Source of the DNA: Bacteroidaceae bacterium
GTDB taxonomy: Bacteria; Bacteroidota; Bacteroidia; Bacteroidales; Bacteroidaceae
NCBI GenBank assembly: GCA_024401305.1
Contig: JAKSLI010000016.1
Location: forward strand, 1-56,950
DNA: 56,950 nt
Direction: 5' to 3'
Under the pieces are notes generated by a model, which did not search any database, had not been told where the DNA came from, and saw only the letters and a list, made by a program, of their open reading frames with translations. The position numbers were made by a program, and so were the translations under genes. Shown here in pieces: positions 32,385 to 41,871 of this stretch. Each line of letters begins with the position of its first letter. Position 1 is the first letter of the stretch.

Positions 32385-34010
32385 TTACTTCTTACATTCT
32401 GTAGCCTTCTGGGCAACAGGGATACATGCCTTATAGGTCTCGATGTACTTGTTGAAACCTTCAACGTCTGCTGGATCTGGCTGAATTTCAACGCCTGTAT
32501 TTCCTGCGAAGACGATAGTCTCAAGATAATCAGCGAGGTTCATGCCCCTATTGTTGATAAGGTAAGCTGCAAGGAGAGCGATACCCCAAGCACCACCTTC
32601 GCCAGCAGTCTCCATTACAGAGATTGGTGAGTTGATGGCAGCAGCAAGTACTTTCTGTCCTACACCTGGAGTCTTGAAGAGACCTCCATGGCCTGTGATG
32701 CGGTCAACCTTTACCTTTTCCTCCTTGAAGAGGATGTCGTTACCGAGCTTAAGAACGGCAACTGTTCCGTAAAGGTTCGCACGCATGAAGTTTGCGAGGT
32801 TGAATTTGTCGTTTGCAGAGCGAAGGAACATTGGGCGACCTTCCTGAAGTCCTGCAACAGGCTCGCCAGAGATGAAGTTGTAAGCCATGATGCCACCGCA
32901 GTCAGCGTTGCCTGTGAGAGCATGGTTGTAGAGCTTAGCATAAACTTCGTTCATGTCAACTGGAATGCCGAGTATCTCCTGGTACTCCTTGAAGAGCTTA
33001 ACCCATGCGTTGATGTCTGAAGTACAGTTGTTACAGTGTACCATGGCAACGAGTGAACCGTCAGGAGTTGTTACCATATCAATCATCTCTGATGGCTTTG
33101 AAAGGTCTTTTTCAAGAACGATCATAGAGAAAGATGATGTACCTGCAGAAACATTACCTGTGCGCTGCTTAACTGCGTTTGTAGCCACCATACCTGTACC
33201 TGCGTCACCTTCTGGAGGACAGAGTGGACAACCAGGCTTCAAGTGGCCAGAGATGTCAAGACGATGAGCACCGTGTTCTGTGAGGAAACCAGCCTGCTGA
33301 CCTGCGCAGATGCACTTAGGAAGAATCTCTTCAAGCTTCCATGGGAAGTTGTATTTTGCAACGAGATCATTGAACTTCTGAACCATCTCAGCATTGTAGT
33401 TCTTTGTATCTGGGTCAACAGGAATCATACCTGAAGCATCGCCGATACCAAGAACCTTCTCGCCAGTAAGACGCCAGTGGATGTAACCTGCGAGAGTAGT
33501 GAGGTATGTGATGCCTGGTACGTGCTCTTCGTTGTCGAGAATGCACTGGTATAGGTGTGAGATAGACCAACGGAGAGGGATGTTGTAGTTGAAGAGTTCA
33601 GAAAGCTCAGCAGCTGCAGCACCTGTGTTAGTGTTACGCCATGTGCGGAAAGGAGAGAGGAGTTTCTCGCTTTCGCCTACAGGAGCGCCTGCACTTGCAA
33701 CGCCGTTAGGACCGAAAGGCATGTAGCCGTGCATCATGGCAGAGATACCGATAGAGGCGAGAATCTCTATCTCGCAGTCGTATTCTCTTTTTACATTCTT
33801 GCGGAGATCTGCGTAGCAGTCAGCAAGACCATACCAGATAGCTTCTGTTGAGTATGTCCAGATGCCGTCATGAAGTTGGTTTTCCCATTCGTGGGAACCT
33901 TGTGCTATAGGCTTGTTTTCCTCGTCGATGAGGACAGCCTTGATACGAGTAGAACCGAACTCAATACCGAGAATGGCTTTACCTGATGTGATGGTTTCTT
34001 TTGGTGTCAT
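32385..34010 (-). CDS. araB: FGGY-family L-ribulokinase, Bacteroidetes type
   Basis: The product is 541 residues from the ATG at 34010 (MTPKETITSGKAILGIEFGSTRIKAV); an in-frame ATG at 34025 lies inside the repeat arm and is less likely. FGGY motifs visible are the phosphate-1 loop GIEFGSTRIKAV, GISAMMHGYMPFG, PEGDAGTGMVATNAVKQRTGNVSAGTSSF (nucleotide-binding) and the C-terminal GHGGLFKTPGVGQKVLAAA. It phosphorylates L-ribulose to L-ribulose 5-phosphate. The gene lies between araA and tkt, and gene order matches arabinose operons of Bacteroides. Another FGGY substrate such as xylulose is possible, but xylB lies elsewhere at 46.8 kb. Confidence 0.88.
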   Translation of the reverse strand: MTPKETITSGKAILGIEFGSTRIKAVLIDEENKPIAQGSHEWENQLHDGIWTYSTEAIWYGLADCYADLRKNVKREYDCEIEILASIGISAMMHGYMPFGPNGVASAGAPVGESEKLLSPFRTWRNTNTGAAAAELSELFNYNIPLRWSISHLYQCILDNEEHVPGITYLTTLAGYIHWRLTGEKVLGIGDASGMIPVDPDTKNYNAEMVQKFNDLVAKYNFPWKLEEILPKCICAGQQAGFLTEHGAHRLDISGHLKPGCPLCPPEGDAGTGMVATNAVKQRTGNVSAGTSSFSMIVLEKDLSKPSEMIDMVTTPDGSLVAMVHCNNCTSDINAWVKLFKEYQEILGIPVDMNEVYAKLYNHALTGNADCGGIMAYNFISGEPVAGLQEGRPMFLRSANDKFNLANFMRANLYGTVAVLKLGNDILFKEEKVKVDRITGHGGLFKTPGVGQKVLAAAINSPISVMETAGEGGAWGIALLAAYLINNRGMNLADYLETIVFAGNTGVEIQPDPADVEGFNKYIETYKACIPVAQKATECKK

Positions 34011-34012
34011 AT

Positions 34013-34191
34013 GACCTTCCCCCAACCCCTTCCTTTCAGGACGGGGAGTAGAATGTATTGCTCCTGGGGTAGCGGAGAAAAATGTAAGTGGCTCTACTAA
34101 ACCACAATAATTCTATTTTTAACAAGAACATCCCCCTTACCGTAAGTGGTGATTACTCCCCGTCCTGAAAGGAAGGGGCCGGGGGAAGGTC
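34013..34191. repeat. Inverted-repeat element between araA and araB
   Basis: Arms 34013-34050 and 34154-34191 are 38-base inverted copies with two mismatches, of the same family as those at 30145 and 35727. The araB ATG lies 2 bases to one side, and the araA stop codon (34192) follows directly on the other. Confidence 0.93.
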
Positions 34192-35724
34192 TTATTTCAA
34201 CGCCTTATTCATCCAATAGTAAACCTCGTTGTTGCGGAGGTTCTGCTGGAAGTTTGCGATGGTTGTCTGCTTGTTGATTTCGAGGATTTCTACGCCGAGC
34301 ATCTCTGCGAAGTCTTCCCAGTATTCCTCAGTGATGTCATAACCAAAGGCACTGTGGTGAGTACCGCCAGCAAGAATCCAAGCGCCAGCGCCGATCTCGA
34401 ATGATGGCTGTGGAACCCAGAGAGCTGAAGCTACAGGGAGCTTTGGCATTGGCTTTGGCTCGATACACTCAACCTGCTGAGTGATGATGCGGAAACGGTT
34501 GCCGAGGTCAACGATAGTTGCCTTGACACCAGCACCTGTCTTTGAAGTGAAGACGAGACGAGCTGTCTGCTGCTTGCGGATACCGATGCCGAGGAAGTGA
34601 ACCTCGAGAGTTGGCTTGTTTGTGGCGATGAGCGGAGTAACCTCAAGCATGTGGCTCTGGAGGATAGAAGTCTGACCTTCAGCGAAGTTGAGAGTGTAGT
34701 CTTCAAGGAATGAAACGCCGTTTGTGTTACCCTGGTTCATAACCCAGATTGTGCGGTAGAGACAAGCTGTCTTCCAGTCGCCTTCAGCACCGAAACCGAT
34801 ACCTTCTGCCATCAAGCGCTGTGAAGCGAGACCAGGAATCTGGTCGAAACCGCAGAAGTTAGGATCGTCGATGTCTGCATCACCGAGGTCATCGAAGTTT
34901 GTTGTGAAAGCAGTAGCACCTTCGTCCTTGAGGACAGCGCGGATAGCAAGTTCAGCCTTTGCTGCATTGCGTACCTTCTCCCAGTAAACTTCCTCGCCAG
35001 ATTCGTCAATCTTGATTGTGTATTCCTGCTTGTAAATCTCAACGAGTGCGTCAACCTCTGCGTCAGTTACCTTCTTGAAGTAATCCATGAGAGAAGAAAC
35101 TGGGTAGTAGTCAACATGATAACCGAAGCGCTGTTCGAATTCTACACGGTCGCCATCAGTAACGGCAACGTTGTTCATGTTCATACCGAACATAAGACAG
35201 CGTACATCGTGAGCGTCAGCAACACCGGCACAAACGCGGCCCCAAACAGCAATCTGCTTCTGAGTTTCCTCGCTCTTCCAATAGCCAACAACAACCTTGC
35301 GAGCTACACGCATGCGAGTGCAGATATGACCGAACTCGATGTCGCCGTGAGCTGACTGGTTGAGGTTCATGAAGTCCATGTCCATTGTGTCCCATGGAAT
35401 CTCTGCATTGTACTGAGTGTGGAGGTGAAGGAGTGGCTTCTGGAGTGCCTGAAGACCCTTAATCCACATCTTTGCAGGAGAGAATGTGTGCATCCATGTG
35501 ATGACGCCGACACACTTCTTCTCGTTGTTTGCAGCCTTCATGATATCTTCTACCTCTACTGAAGAATTGGCTGTACCTTTATAAACTACCTTAATAGGAA
35601 TAATTCCACTATTGTTGAGGCCGTCAACCATCTCCTGAGAGTGACCGTCAACGATCTTTACGGTTTCACCACCGTACAAAAGCTGTGCACCAGTGATCCA
35701 CCAAAGTTCTAAATTTTCGTACAT
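34192..35724 (-). CDS. araA: L-arabinose isomerase
   Basis: The 510-residue protein from the ATG at 35724 (MYENLELWWITGAQLLYGGE) converts L-arabinose to L-ribulose. Family landmarks are WMHTFSPAKMWIKGL, LLHLHTQYNAEIPWDTMDMDFMNLNQSAHGDIEFG, the metal-site region GFGAEGDWKTACLYR (active-site Glu), EDYTLNF and the C-terminal WILAGGTHHSAFGYDI with the metal-binding His pair. Length equals other AraA proteins (about 500). A further in-frame ATG at 35739 is inside a repeat arm and was not chosen. It is flanked on both sides by the same inverted-repeat element. Confidence 0.97.
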   Translation of the reverse strand: MYENLELWWITGAQLLYGGETVKIVDGHSQEMVDGLNNSGIIPIKVVYKGTANSSVEVEDIMKAANNEKKCVGVITWMHTFSPAKMWIKGLQALQKPLLHLHTQYNAEIPWDTMDMDFMNLNQSAHGDIEFGHICTRMRVARKVVVGYWKSEETQKQIAVWGRVCAGVADAHDVRCLMFGMNMNNVAVTDGDRVEFEQRFGYHVDYYPVSSLMDYFKKVTDAEVDALVEIYKQEYTIKIDESGEEVYWEKVRNAAKAELAIRAVLKDEGATAFTTNFDDLGDADIDDPNFCGFDQIPGLASQRLMAEGIGFGAEGDWKTACLYRTIWVMNQGNTNGVSFLEDYTLNFAEGQTSILQSHMLEVTPLIATNKPTLEVHFLGIGIRKQQTARLVFTSKTGAGVKATIVDLGNRFRIITQQVECIEPKPMPKLPVASALWVPQPSFEIGAGAWILAGGTHHSAFGYDITEEYWEDFAEMLGVEILEINKQTTIANFQQNLRNNEVYYWMNKALK

Positions 35725-35726
35725 AA

Positions 35727-35900
35727 GATCTTCCCCCAACCCCTTCTTTTCAAGACGGGGAGTAGAATGTTTTGCTGGAGGATAATTCTACTATATTGTG
35801 ATTAATTGCTTTTATTTATAATTGTTGTAAAAAGAAATTGGCTTCCACCTATTTATTGTAATTCCTCCCCGTCCTGAAAGGAAGGGGTAGGGGGAAGGTC
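35727..35900. repeat. Inverted-repeat element between araD and araA
   Basis: Arms 35727-35764 and 35863-35900 are 38-base inverted copies (about four mismatches), starting GATCTTCCCCC and GACCTTCCCCC. The centre is AT-rich and unrelated to the other elements. It fills the gap from the araA start codon to the araD stop codon. Confidence 0.92.
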
Positions 35901-35902
35901 TC

Positions 35903-36613
35903 TTAATGCTGCTGTCCAGGCTGTCCGTAGTAAGCGTTAGGACCATGCTTGCGCATGTAGTGCTTCTCGATGAGGAGAGGATTCATTGTGAGATTTGGAT
36001 TTACTCCGAAAGCAACGAATGCCATCTTTGCGCACTGCTCCATAACCTTTGCATTATAAACAGCGTTGTCAGGAGAAGTTCCCCATGAGAAAGGACCATG
36101 GTTCTTTACGAGAACTGCAGGAGTGTGGTCTGGGTTGATGCCACGGATGTTGAGAATCTCGTCAACGATAACATTACCTGTCTCAAGTTCATACTGGCCT
36201 TCAACTTCTTCCTTTGTCATGTCGCGAGTGCAAGGAATGTCCTTGTAGAAGTAGTCAGCGTGTGTAGTGCCGATGTTTGGAATGTCCTTACCTGCCTGAG
36301 CGAATGCAGTAGCATAAGTAGAGTGAGTGTGAACAACGCCCTGGATGTTAGGGAATGCCTTGTAGAGAACAAGGTGAGTAGGAGTGTCTGATGAAGGGTT
36401 GAGATTACCTTCCACGACCTTTCCCGTCTCAAGGTCAACAACTACCATATCTTCTGCCTTCATGTCGTCATAGCTTACGCCTGAAGGTTTGATGACTACG
36501 AGTCCTTTTTCACGGTCGATACCAGAGACGTTTCCCCATGTGAAGATAACAAGTCCCTGCTTTACGAGGTCAAGGTTTGCCTTAAAAACTTTCTGTTTTA
36601 GTTCTTCTAACAT
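35903..36613 (-). CDS. araD: L-ribulose-5-phosphate 4-epimerase
   Basis: The 236-residue class II aldolase/epimerase family protein turns L-ribulose 5-phosphate into D-xylulose 5-phosphate. Motifs: [25 protein letters not shown] (residues about 25-49), [39 protein letters not shown] with the zinc-binding His-x-His pair, [16 protein letters not shown], and KNHGPFSWG with the third zinc His. Length matches AraD (231). It is the gene after araR and before araA in the operon, with 64 bases to araR. Confidence 0.96.
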   Translation of the reverse strand: MLEELKQKVFKANLDLVKQGLVIFTWGNVSGIDREKGLVVIKPSGVSYDDMKAEDMVVVDLETGKVVEGNLNPSSDTPTHLVLYKAFPNIQGVVHTHSTYATAFAQAGKDIPNIGTTHADYFYKDIPCTRDMTKEEVEGQYELETGNVIVDEILNIRGINPDHTPAVLVKNHGPFSWGTSPDNAVYNAKVMEQCAKMAFVAFGVNPNLTMNPLLIEKHYMRKHGPNAYYGQPGQQH

Positions 36614-36677
36614 AAGATTTTTATATTAAGATTATTATTTAGTTAGTATATTTTCCAATCAGGAGGACCGAATTGAA

Positions 36678-37337
36678 TCAGTCAATTGTTGTGGCATCAT
36701 CAAAGCGATAGAGAGCAGCACCGCGCTTGGATGTAAGCTTGTCAATCTTGTCTGTCTTGATGATATATGGGAGATGCTTTACTTTTTTGCGAAAGTTTCG
36801 CTTGTCAAGCTCTGTGTTAAGAACAGCTTCATGCACATTTTGCAATTGGGTTAGTGTGAAATACTCCGGAAGAAGTTGGAACGAGATAGGTTCTGTAATG
36901 ATTCTTCTTCGCAGCATTCGCACAGCTGTGTTTACCATTTCGTTGTGGTCGGCGAACATCTTAGGAATATTCTCGAGAGACACCCAATGGAGTTCCTTTT
37001 CCAAGAGGTTCTTTTCGTCATAATCCTTTACATTGATGAGAGCTACATAAGCAACAGAGATAACTCGCTCGCCTTCAGAGCGATTGAGCTCTCCGAAAGT
37101 GCCAACCTGCTTCATGTAGATGTCTTTCAGACCTGTGAGCTCGTGAAGAACACGAGATGCAGCATCGTCCACACTTTCTTCTGTGCCAACGAAACCACCG
37201 TAAAGTGCCCATTCTCCATAACCTGGTTGAAGTTTTCTTCTACCGGCAAGGAATTTGAGCTTGTTGTCGTCGAAGCCAAATACGATACAATCTACCGATA
37301 CATAGGCTTTGGCGTATTGAGAATAATATTTTGACAT
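36678..37337 (-). CDS. araR: Nudix-type arabinose regulator AraR
   Basis: The 219-residue protein joins an N-terminal Nudix-like domain to a C-terminal winged helix. The Nudix box GGFVGTEESVDDAASRVLHELTGLKD lacks the REUxEE catalytic glutamates (RVLHELTG), as in regulators of the NrtR/AraR group that bind effectors rather than hydrolyse them. The C-terminal RRRIITEPISFQLLPEYFTLTQLQNVHEAVLNTELDKRNFRKKV is the DNA-binding helix region. In Bacteroides thetaiotaomicron this family represses or controls the arabinose genes and responds to L-arabinose. Here it lies between the symporter gene and araD. An operator was not identified with confidence. Confidence 0.9.
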   Translation of the reverse strand: MSKYYSQYAKAYVSVDCIVFGFDDNKLKFLAGRRKLQPGYGEWALYGGFVGTEESVDDAASRVLHELTGLKDIYMKQVGTFGELNRSEGERVISVAYVALINVKDYDEKNLLEKELHWVSLENIPKMFADHNEMVNTAVRMLRRRIITEPISFQLLPEYFTLTQLQNVHEAVLNTELDKRNFRKKVKHLPYIIKTDKIDKLTSKRGAALYRFDDATTID

Positions 37338-37424
37338 TATTCCTTAGTTAACACTAAACACTAAATACTAAGCACTAAATCAAGTTAGGATGGTAATTAG
37401 GTTTAGCGAGAGTTGTTTTATATT

Positions 37425-37452
37425 GGGTGGGGAACTTAGCATTTCCCCACCC
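37425..37452 (-). terminator. Hairpin between symporter and araR genes
   Basis: GGGTGGGGA pairs with TCCCCACCC around a 10-base loop. The following bases on the minus strand (AATATAAAAC) are only weakly T-rich, so this may be a partial terminator or an mRNA-stability hairpin that lowers araR expression relative to the transporter. Tandem 7-8-base units (ACTAAAC, ACTAAAT) at 37350-37380 lie between it and araR. Confidence 0.6.
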
Positions 37453-37474
37453 ATATATATAATAATGTGTAATT

Positions 37475-39469
37475 TTACCAGAGAGCGAGGTAAAGGATAG
37501 TAAGGAGTGCGATTACAATGAATGAACCGATGTTGAATGTCTTGTCAGTCTTGAAGATCGCAAGGTCGATAGCAACGAGCTTAGGATTCTGAACAGCATC
37601 AAGAGCGTTAGAACGGAGGTAGTAACCGATAGTTGCTGTGATAGCTGCGAAGAATACCATTGCACCTTCCATACCGTAGATGTGGAGAGTGTCGCTGAAG
37701 AATGAAGCGATGAAGAGAACGAAAGAAACAGCTGCTACAGCGAACATGATGTTGCTCCAGAAGAGCTGCTGCTTAACGTCTGCCTCAGAGAGTTCGTCTG
37801 CCTTCTCAGTATCCTTGCTCATGAGTGACATTGTAACGAACATGATAACGAGGATGATGAATACAACGCCTGAACGTACGAGGAATGGCATCTCAGGAAT
37901 AGCGAACTTGAGGATGATAGAGAAAGCGAATGTACCGATAGCACAAGCAACAGCTGCAGCACCAGAAGCACGCTTCCAAAGGAGACCAAGACCAAAGATT
38001 ACAACAACACCTGGGTAAACGAATGCTGAGTATTCCTGGATGAACTGGAATGCCTGGTCGATACCACCCATGAGTGGGTAAACTGCGATGAGGGCGATGA
38101 TGAGAGCTGTGATAGAAGTGAGACGACCTACGCTAACGAGCTTAGTCTCAGAAGCGTTCTTGTTGATGAACTGCTTGTAGATATCCATTGTGAAGAGCGT
38201 AGATGTTGAGTTGAACATAGACGCAAGAGAAGAGATAACAGCAGCAGCAAGAGCAGCGAATGAAAGACCCTTAACGAATACAGGAGTAAAGTTACGGATG
38301 AGGTATGGGTAAGCGTCGTCAGAACGAGTGATTTCACCAGCAAGGTTAGGGAGCTTGTCAAGGACAGGCATGCCATCAACAGAACCGTTCATGATGAAGA
38401 ACGCACAAACACCAGGGATACAAACGATGAATGGGATGAGGATTTTGAGAACGGCTGCGAATACCATACCCTTCTTAGCTTCTGCGAGAGACTTAGCAGC
38501 GAGACCCTTCTGGATGATGTACTGGTTGAAGCCCCAGTAGCCGAGGTTTGTAAGCCAGAGAGCACCGAATACGAGAACGAGACCTGGGTTAGTGAAGAAT
38601 GGGTCTTCCTTCTGAGTAACCTGACCAGCAGCATCAGTAACACCGTTGATAACAGGATACATCTCCTCGTTTCGGGTCACAATCAGGTTGAAGTGTTTAT
38701 CACCCTCCTGACCGATACACCAACTATAAATGTTTCCTAATGCCTCGAGAGCACCGCAACCCCAAACTTCAGCACCGATTACAGAAAGTGCAGCGTAAGC
38801 AGTGATAAGACCACCACCAACGAGGAATGTTACCTGCATAACGTCTGTCCATGCTACAGAAGCAAGACCACCGTAGATAGAGTAGATACCTGCGATGAGG
38901 AAGAGGAAGAGGATGATGCAGATACGAACCTGGTCAACTTCCATTCCTGCGATTGACATTGTCATGTCTGTAGGGAGACCGAGAATCTGCTGGATAGCGA
39001 GAGCGCCGAGCCATGCTACAGAAGTAAGGTTTACGAATACATAGAGGAAGAGCCAAAGGAGAGAGAATGCGAGACCTACACCCCAGTTGTAACGCTCGCG
39101 AAGGAACTGTGGGATAGTGAAGATCTTCTTCTCAATCATCAATGGGAGAAGGAACTTACCAACAACGAGCAATGTTGCTGCTGCCATAAGTTCGTAAGCA
39201 GCCTGAGCGATACCTGATGCGAAAGCAGAACCAGACATACCGATGAACTGCTCAGCAGAGATGTTAGCTGCGATAAGAGAAGCACCTACTGCCCACCAAG
39301 TAAGAGTGTTACCTGCGAGGAAGTAGTCTGTAGATGATTTTTCCTCGCCCTTCTTTCCGCGGCTGAGGAAAATACCCAGTCCTACGAGAAGGACGATGTA
39401 AGCGGCGAAGACGATGTAGTCAATAGGCTGGAAACCGTTGCCACTCAAAGCATTTAAGATTTTTTCCAT
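37475..39469 (-). CDS. Sodium/sugar symporter (SSS family)
   Basis: The 664-residue inner-membrane protein has about 14-15 helices of the solute:sodium symporter family (SGLT type). Motifs: STDYFLAGNTLTWWAVGASLIAANISAEQFIGMSG (residues about 46-80), ISSLASMFNSTSTLFTMDIYK (sodium-site region), and the SGLT pattern AALAAAVISSLASMFNS. It imports a sugar with Na+. Its place at the head of the arabinose genes, next to galM and galK, suggests L-arabinose, galactose or both as substrate. Length is normal for SGLT-like transporters. The gene is followed by a hairpin and araR, and preceded by a lipoprotein galM with 23 bases between. Confidence 0.93.
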   Translation of the reverse strand: MEKILNALSGNGFQPIDYIVFAAYIVLLVGLGIFLSRGKKGEEKSSTDYFLAGNTLTWWAVGASLIAANISAEQFIGMSGSAFASGIAQAAYELMAAATLLVVGKFLLPLMIEKKIFTIPQFLRERYNWGVGLAFSLLWLFLYVFVNLTSVAWLGALAIQQILGLPTDMTMSIAGMEVDQVRICIILFLFLIAGIYSIYGGLASVAWTDVMQVTFLVGGGLITAYAALSVIGAEVWGCGALEALGNIYSWCIGQEGDKHFNLIVTRNEEMYPVINGVTDAAGQVTQKEDPFFTNPGLVLVFGALWLTNLGYWGFNQYIIQKGLAAKSLAEAKKGMVFAAVLKILIPFIVCIPGVCAFFIMNGSVDGMPVLDKLPNLAGEITRSDDAYPYLIRNFTPVFVKGLSFAALAAAVISSLASMFNSTSTLFTMDIYKQFINKNASETKLVSVGRLTSITALIIALIAVYPLMGGIDQAFQFIQEYSAFVYPGVVVIFGLGLLWKRASGAAAVACAIGTFAFSIILKFAIPEMPFLVRSGVVFIILVIMFVTMSLMSKDTEKADELSEADVKQQLFWSNIMFAVAAVSFVLFIASFFSDTLHIYGMEGAMVFFAAITATIGYYLRSNALDAVQNPKLVAIDLAIFKTDKTFNIGSFIVIALLTILYLALW

Positions 39470-39492
39470 TTTATTTTGATAGGTTTAGTTTA

Positions 39493-40662
39493 TTACTTGA
39501 TAGAGAACTTGTAAGCAGCGTGGCTGTAGTACTTCTCGCCTGGGTTAACGACTGGTGATGGCCAAGCCTTAACGTTTGGAGAGTTAGGGTACTTCTGGCT
39601 TTCGAGACAAACGCTTACATGAGGAGGGTACTTCTTGCCACCCTTGCAAACGAGGTCCTTGTTTTCGCCCTGGAAGTTACCTGTATAGCACTGAACACCA
39701 GGCTCGTTAGTGAACATCTCCATGAAGATGCCAGTCTTTGGAGAGTAGAGTGAAGCACAAACCTGAGTGTCGTCGCCCTTGCCGTCCTTGTAAGTGTTCA
39801 AGCACCAGTTGTGGTCGTAACCGATACCGTTGCTGTTCTTCATCTGCTCGAACTTAGCGTTCACGATAGAATCAGCGATAGCGTGTGGCTCGCGGAAATC
39901 CATTGGAGTGCCTTCTACAGAAGCGATTTCACCTGTTGGGATGTAAGCGTCAGTAGCAGGAGTCCAGTTGTCAGCGTTGAGGTAGAGAACCATGTCAGTA
40001 CCAACGTTTTCAGGATCGCCATTGAGGTTATAGTAGTTGTGGTTTGTCATGTTGATGACAGTTGGTTTGTCTGTTTCAGCCTCCCAAGTGATGTCGAGAG
40101 TGTTGTCTGAAGTAACCTTGTAAGTAGTTACGGCAGTTACATTGCCAGGGAAACCGTTTTCGCCATCCTCAACCTTGAGAGTGAGCTTGAGTACGCTGTC
40201 GCCAATCTGCTCTGCAGCGAGCACCTTGTGCATCCAACCTGAGTTGCCACCACCGTGGAGACAGTTAGGACCATCGTTCTGCTTGAGGTTGTAAACTGTG
40301 TCGTTGAGAGTGAACTTAGCACCTTCGATACGGTTAGCATAACGACCTACAGAAGAACCGTAGTCGCTTGGAGAGTTTACTGTGTCGGCATACTGAGCGA
40401 TGTTGTCGTAACCGAGAACAACATCTGTTGGCTTGCCGTCTTTGTCAGGAACAACGAGTGATACAACGCGACCACCATAGTTGGTGATGCTCACTTCCAT
40501 GCCCTTGTCATTCTTCAATGTGTAGAGCTTTACTGTGTCGCCACCGATGATAGTGTCGAACTTTGCAGGGTCAAGTCCAGATTGGAGCTGAGCGCTTTGC
40601 TCTGAACAATTGCAAGCTGCCAAACCGAGAACAGCAGCTACTGCGAATAGGATTTTTTTCAT
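39493..40662 (-). CDS. Lipoprotein aldose 1-epimerase
   Basis: The 389-residue protein is a mutarotase of the GalM family with a lipoprotein signal peptide (LGLAAC, Cys17), so it sits in the periplasm, bound to a membrane. Motifs: LKNDKGMEVSITNYGGRVVSLVVPDKDG, NRIEGAKFTLNDTVYNLKQNDGPNCLHGG (His), NMTNHNYYNLNGD (His) and EPGVQCYTGNF (catalytic Glu). It interconverts alpha and beta sugar anomers before uptake. The symporter gene directly downstream fits this location. It has a cytoplasmic homologue in the same operon (41872-42939), so one works outside and one inside. Confidence 0.93.
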   Translation of the reverse strand: MKKILFAVAAVLGLAACNCSEQSAQLQSGLDPAKFDTIIGGDTVKLYTLKNDKGMEVSITNYGGRVVSLVVPDKDGKPTDVVLGYDNIAQYADTVNSPSDYGSSVGRYANRIEGAKFTLNDTVYNLKQNDGPNCLHGGGNSGWMHKVLAAEQIGDSVLKLTLKVEDGENGFPGNVTAVTTYKVTSDNTLDITWEAETDKPTVINMTNHNYYNLNGDPENVGTDMVLYLNADNWTPATDAYIPTGEIASVEGTPMDFREPHAIADSIVNAKFEQMKNSNGIGYDHNWCLNTYKDGKGDDTQVCASLYSPKTGIFMEMFTNEPGVQCYTGNFQGENKDLVCKGGKKYPPHVSVCLESQKYPNSPNVKAWPSPVVNPGEKYYSHAAYKFSIK

Positions 40663-40692
40663 TATTTAGTTAGGTTTTTGTTTTATAGTCTC

Positions 40693-41847
40693 TTATTCAA
40701 TCTTGCGAGCGCCGTCGGCAATCTCTACATCGTAAACCTTAAGCTCGATGCCGAACTTTGCCTCGTACTCAGCCTTTGCTGTGTTGACGAAAGTTTCCTT
40801 GAGTTCGTTCTTCACAAGGTTGATTGTGCAGCCACCGAAGCCACCGCCCATGATGCGGCAACCTGTAACTCCGTTAGCCTTAGCCACTTCAGCAAGGAAG
40901 TCAATCTCTTCACAAGACACTTCGTAATCCTTGCTCAAACCTTCGTGAGTCTCGTACATCTTCTTGCCCACAGTCTCGAAATCGCCAGCCTGAAGAGCTT
41001 CGCAAACAGCCATCACGCGCTCCTTTTCGCCGAGCACATAAACGGCACGCTTGTAGTCAACAGGATCAATCTCGTCCTTCTTGGTCTCAAGCATTGTGAA
41101 GTCTGCATCGCGGAGAGACTCAACACCAAGGATCTTTGATACCGTCTCACAGCTCTGGCGACGCTCGTTGTAAGCGTTTCCTTCCTCAGAAGCGAAGCTG
41201 TGCTTAACGCCAGAATTGCAGAGAACGAGCGAATATGCGTCAGTATCGAATGGCATGTATTCGAATTCGCGAGAACGGCAGTCAAGACGCATCACCTTGC
41301 CCTTCTGTCCGAAGCAGCTTGCGAACTGGTCCATGATACCGCAGTTCATGCCGAGATACTTGTGTTCTGTAGCCTGTCCGATGAGAGCCAAGTCCCAAGT
41401 GCTCACAGCATTATCGCCGCCGAAGAGGTCGTTGAGGGCAAAGCCGAAGCAACTTTCAAGGGCAGCTGAAGAAGACATTCCTGCGCCGAGAGGCACGTCG
41501 CCAGAGAACGCAGCATTGAAGCCTTCCACCTTCACGCACTTGAGCTGAAGTTCACGCATGACACCGAAAATGTAGCGTGCCCAAGAAGCCTTTGGACCGT
41601 TCTCATCATTAACAGCAAACTCCACCCTATCTTTCAAGTCGATAGAGTAGAGTTGCACGGTGTCTGTTCCGTTAGGGCGGATTTCGCAAAGGATGCCGTT
41701 GGAAACGGCACCCGGAAGTACGAAACCATTATTGTAGTCTGTATGCTCACCAATGATGTTTATTCGACCAGGGGCAGCGTAGATGCTACCGAGTCTGCCA
41801 TCGAAATGCTTCACAAAGCGTGAGCGAACATGTTCAGTTGTAACCAT
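40693..41847 (-). CDS. galK: Galactokinase
   Basis: The 384-residue GHMP kinase phosphorylates galactose to galactose 1-phosphate. Signature GRINIIGEHTDYNNGFVLPGA (about residues 27-47), ATP-binding loop PLGAGMSSSAALE (about 121-133), and the C-terminal GCRIMGGGFGGCTINLV motif are all present, with normal length. It follows galM by 24 bases and precedes the lipoprotein galM, so galactose handling shares the operon with arabinose. No galT or galE lies in this window. Arabinose and galactose often occur together in pectin side chains and arabinogalactan, which would explain the grouping. Confidence 0.97.
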   Translation of the reverse strand: MVTTEHVRSRFVKHFDGRLGSIYAAPGRINIIGEHTDYNNGFVLPGAVSNGILCEIRPNGTDTVQLYSIDLKDRVEFAVNDENGPKASWARYIFGVMRELQLKCVKVEGFNAAFSGDVPLGAGMSSSAALESCFGFALNDLFGGDNAVSTWDLALIGQATEHKYLGMNCGIMDQFASCFGQKGKVMRLDCRSREFEYMPFDTDAYSLVLCNSGVKHSFASEEGNAYNERRQSCETVSKILGVESLRDADFTMLETKKDEIDPVDYKRAVYVLGEKERVMAVCEALQAGDFETVGKKMYETHEGLSKDYEVSCEEIDFLAEVAKANGVTGCRIMGGGFGGCTINLVKNELKETFVNTAKAEYEAKFGIELKVYDVEIADGARKIE

Positions 41848-41871
41848 CTATAAGGTTTTTAGGTTTTAAGG

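Noticed and set aside
34010-34025. Upstream ATG as araB start
   Set aside because: This ATG is formed by the repeat arm (ATGGGGGAAGG...). The ATG at 34010 begins a normal N-terminus. The same holds for araA (35739 versus 35724).
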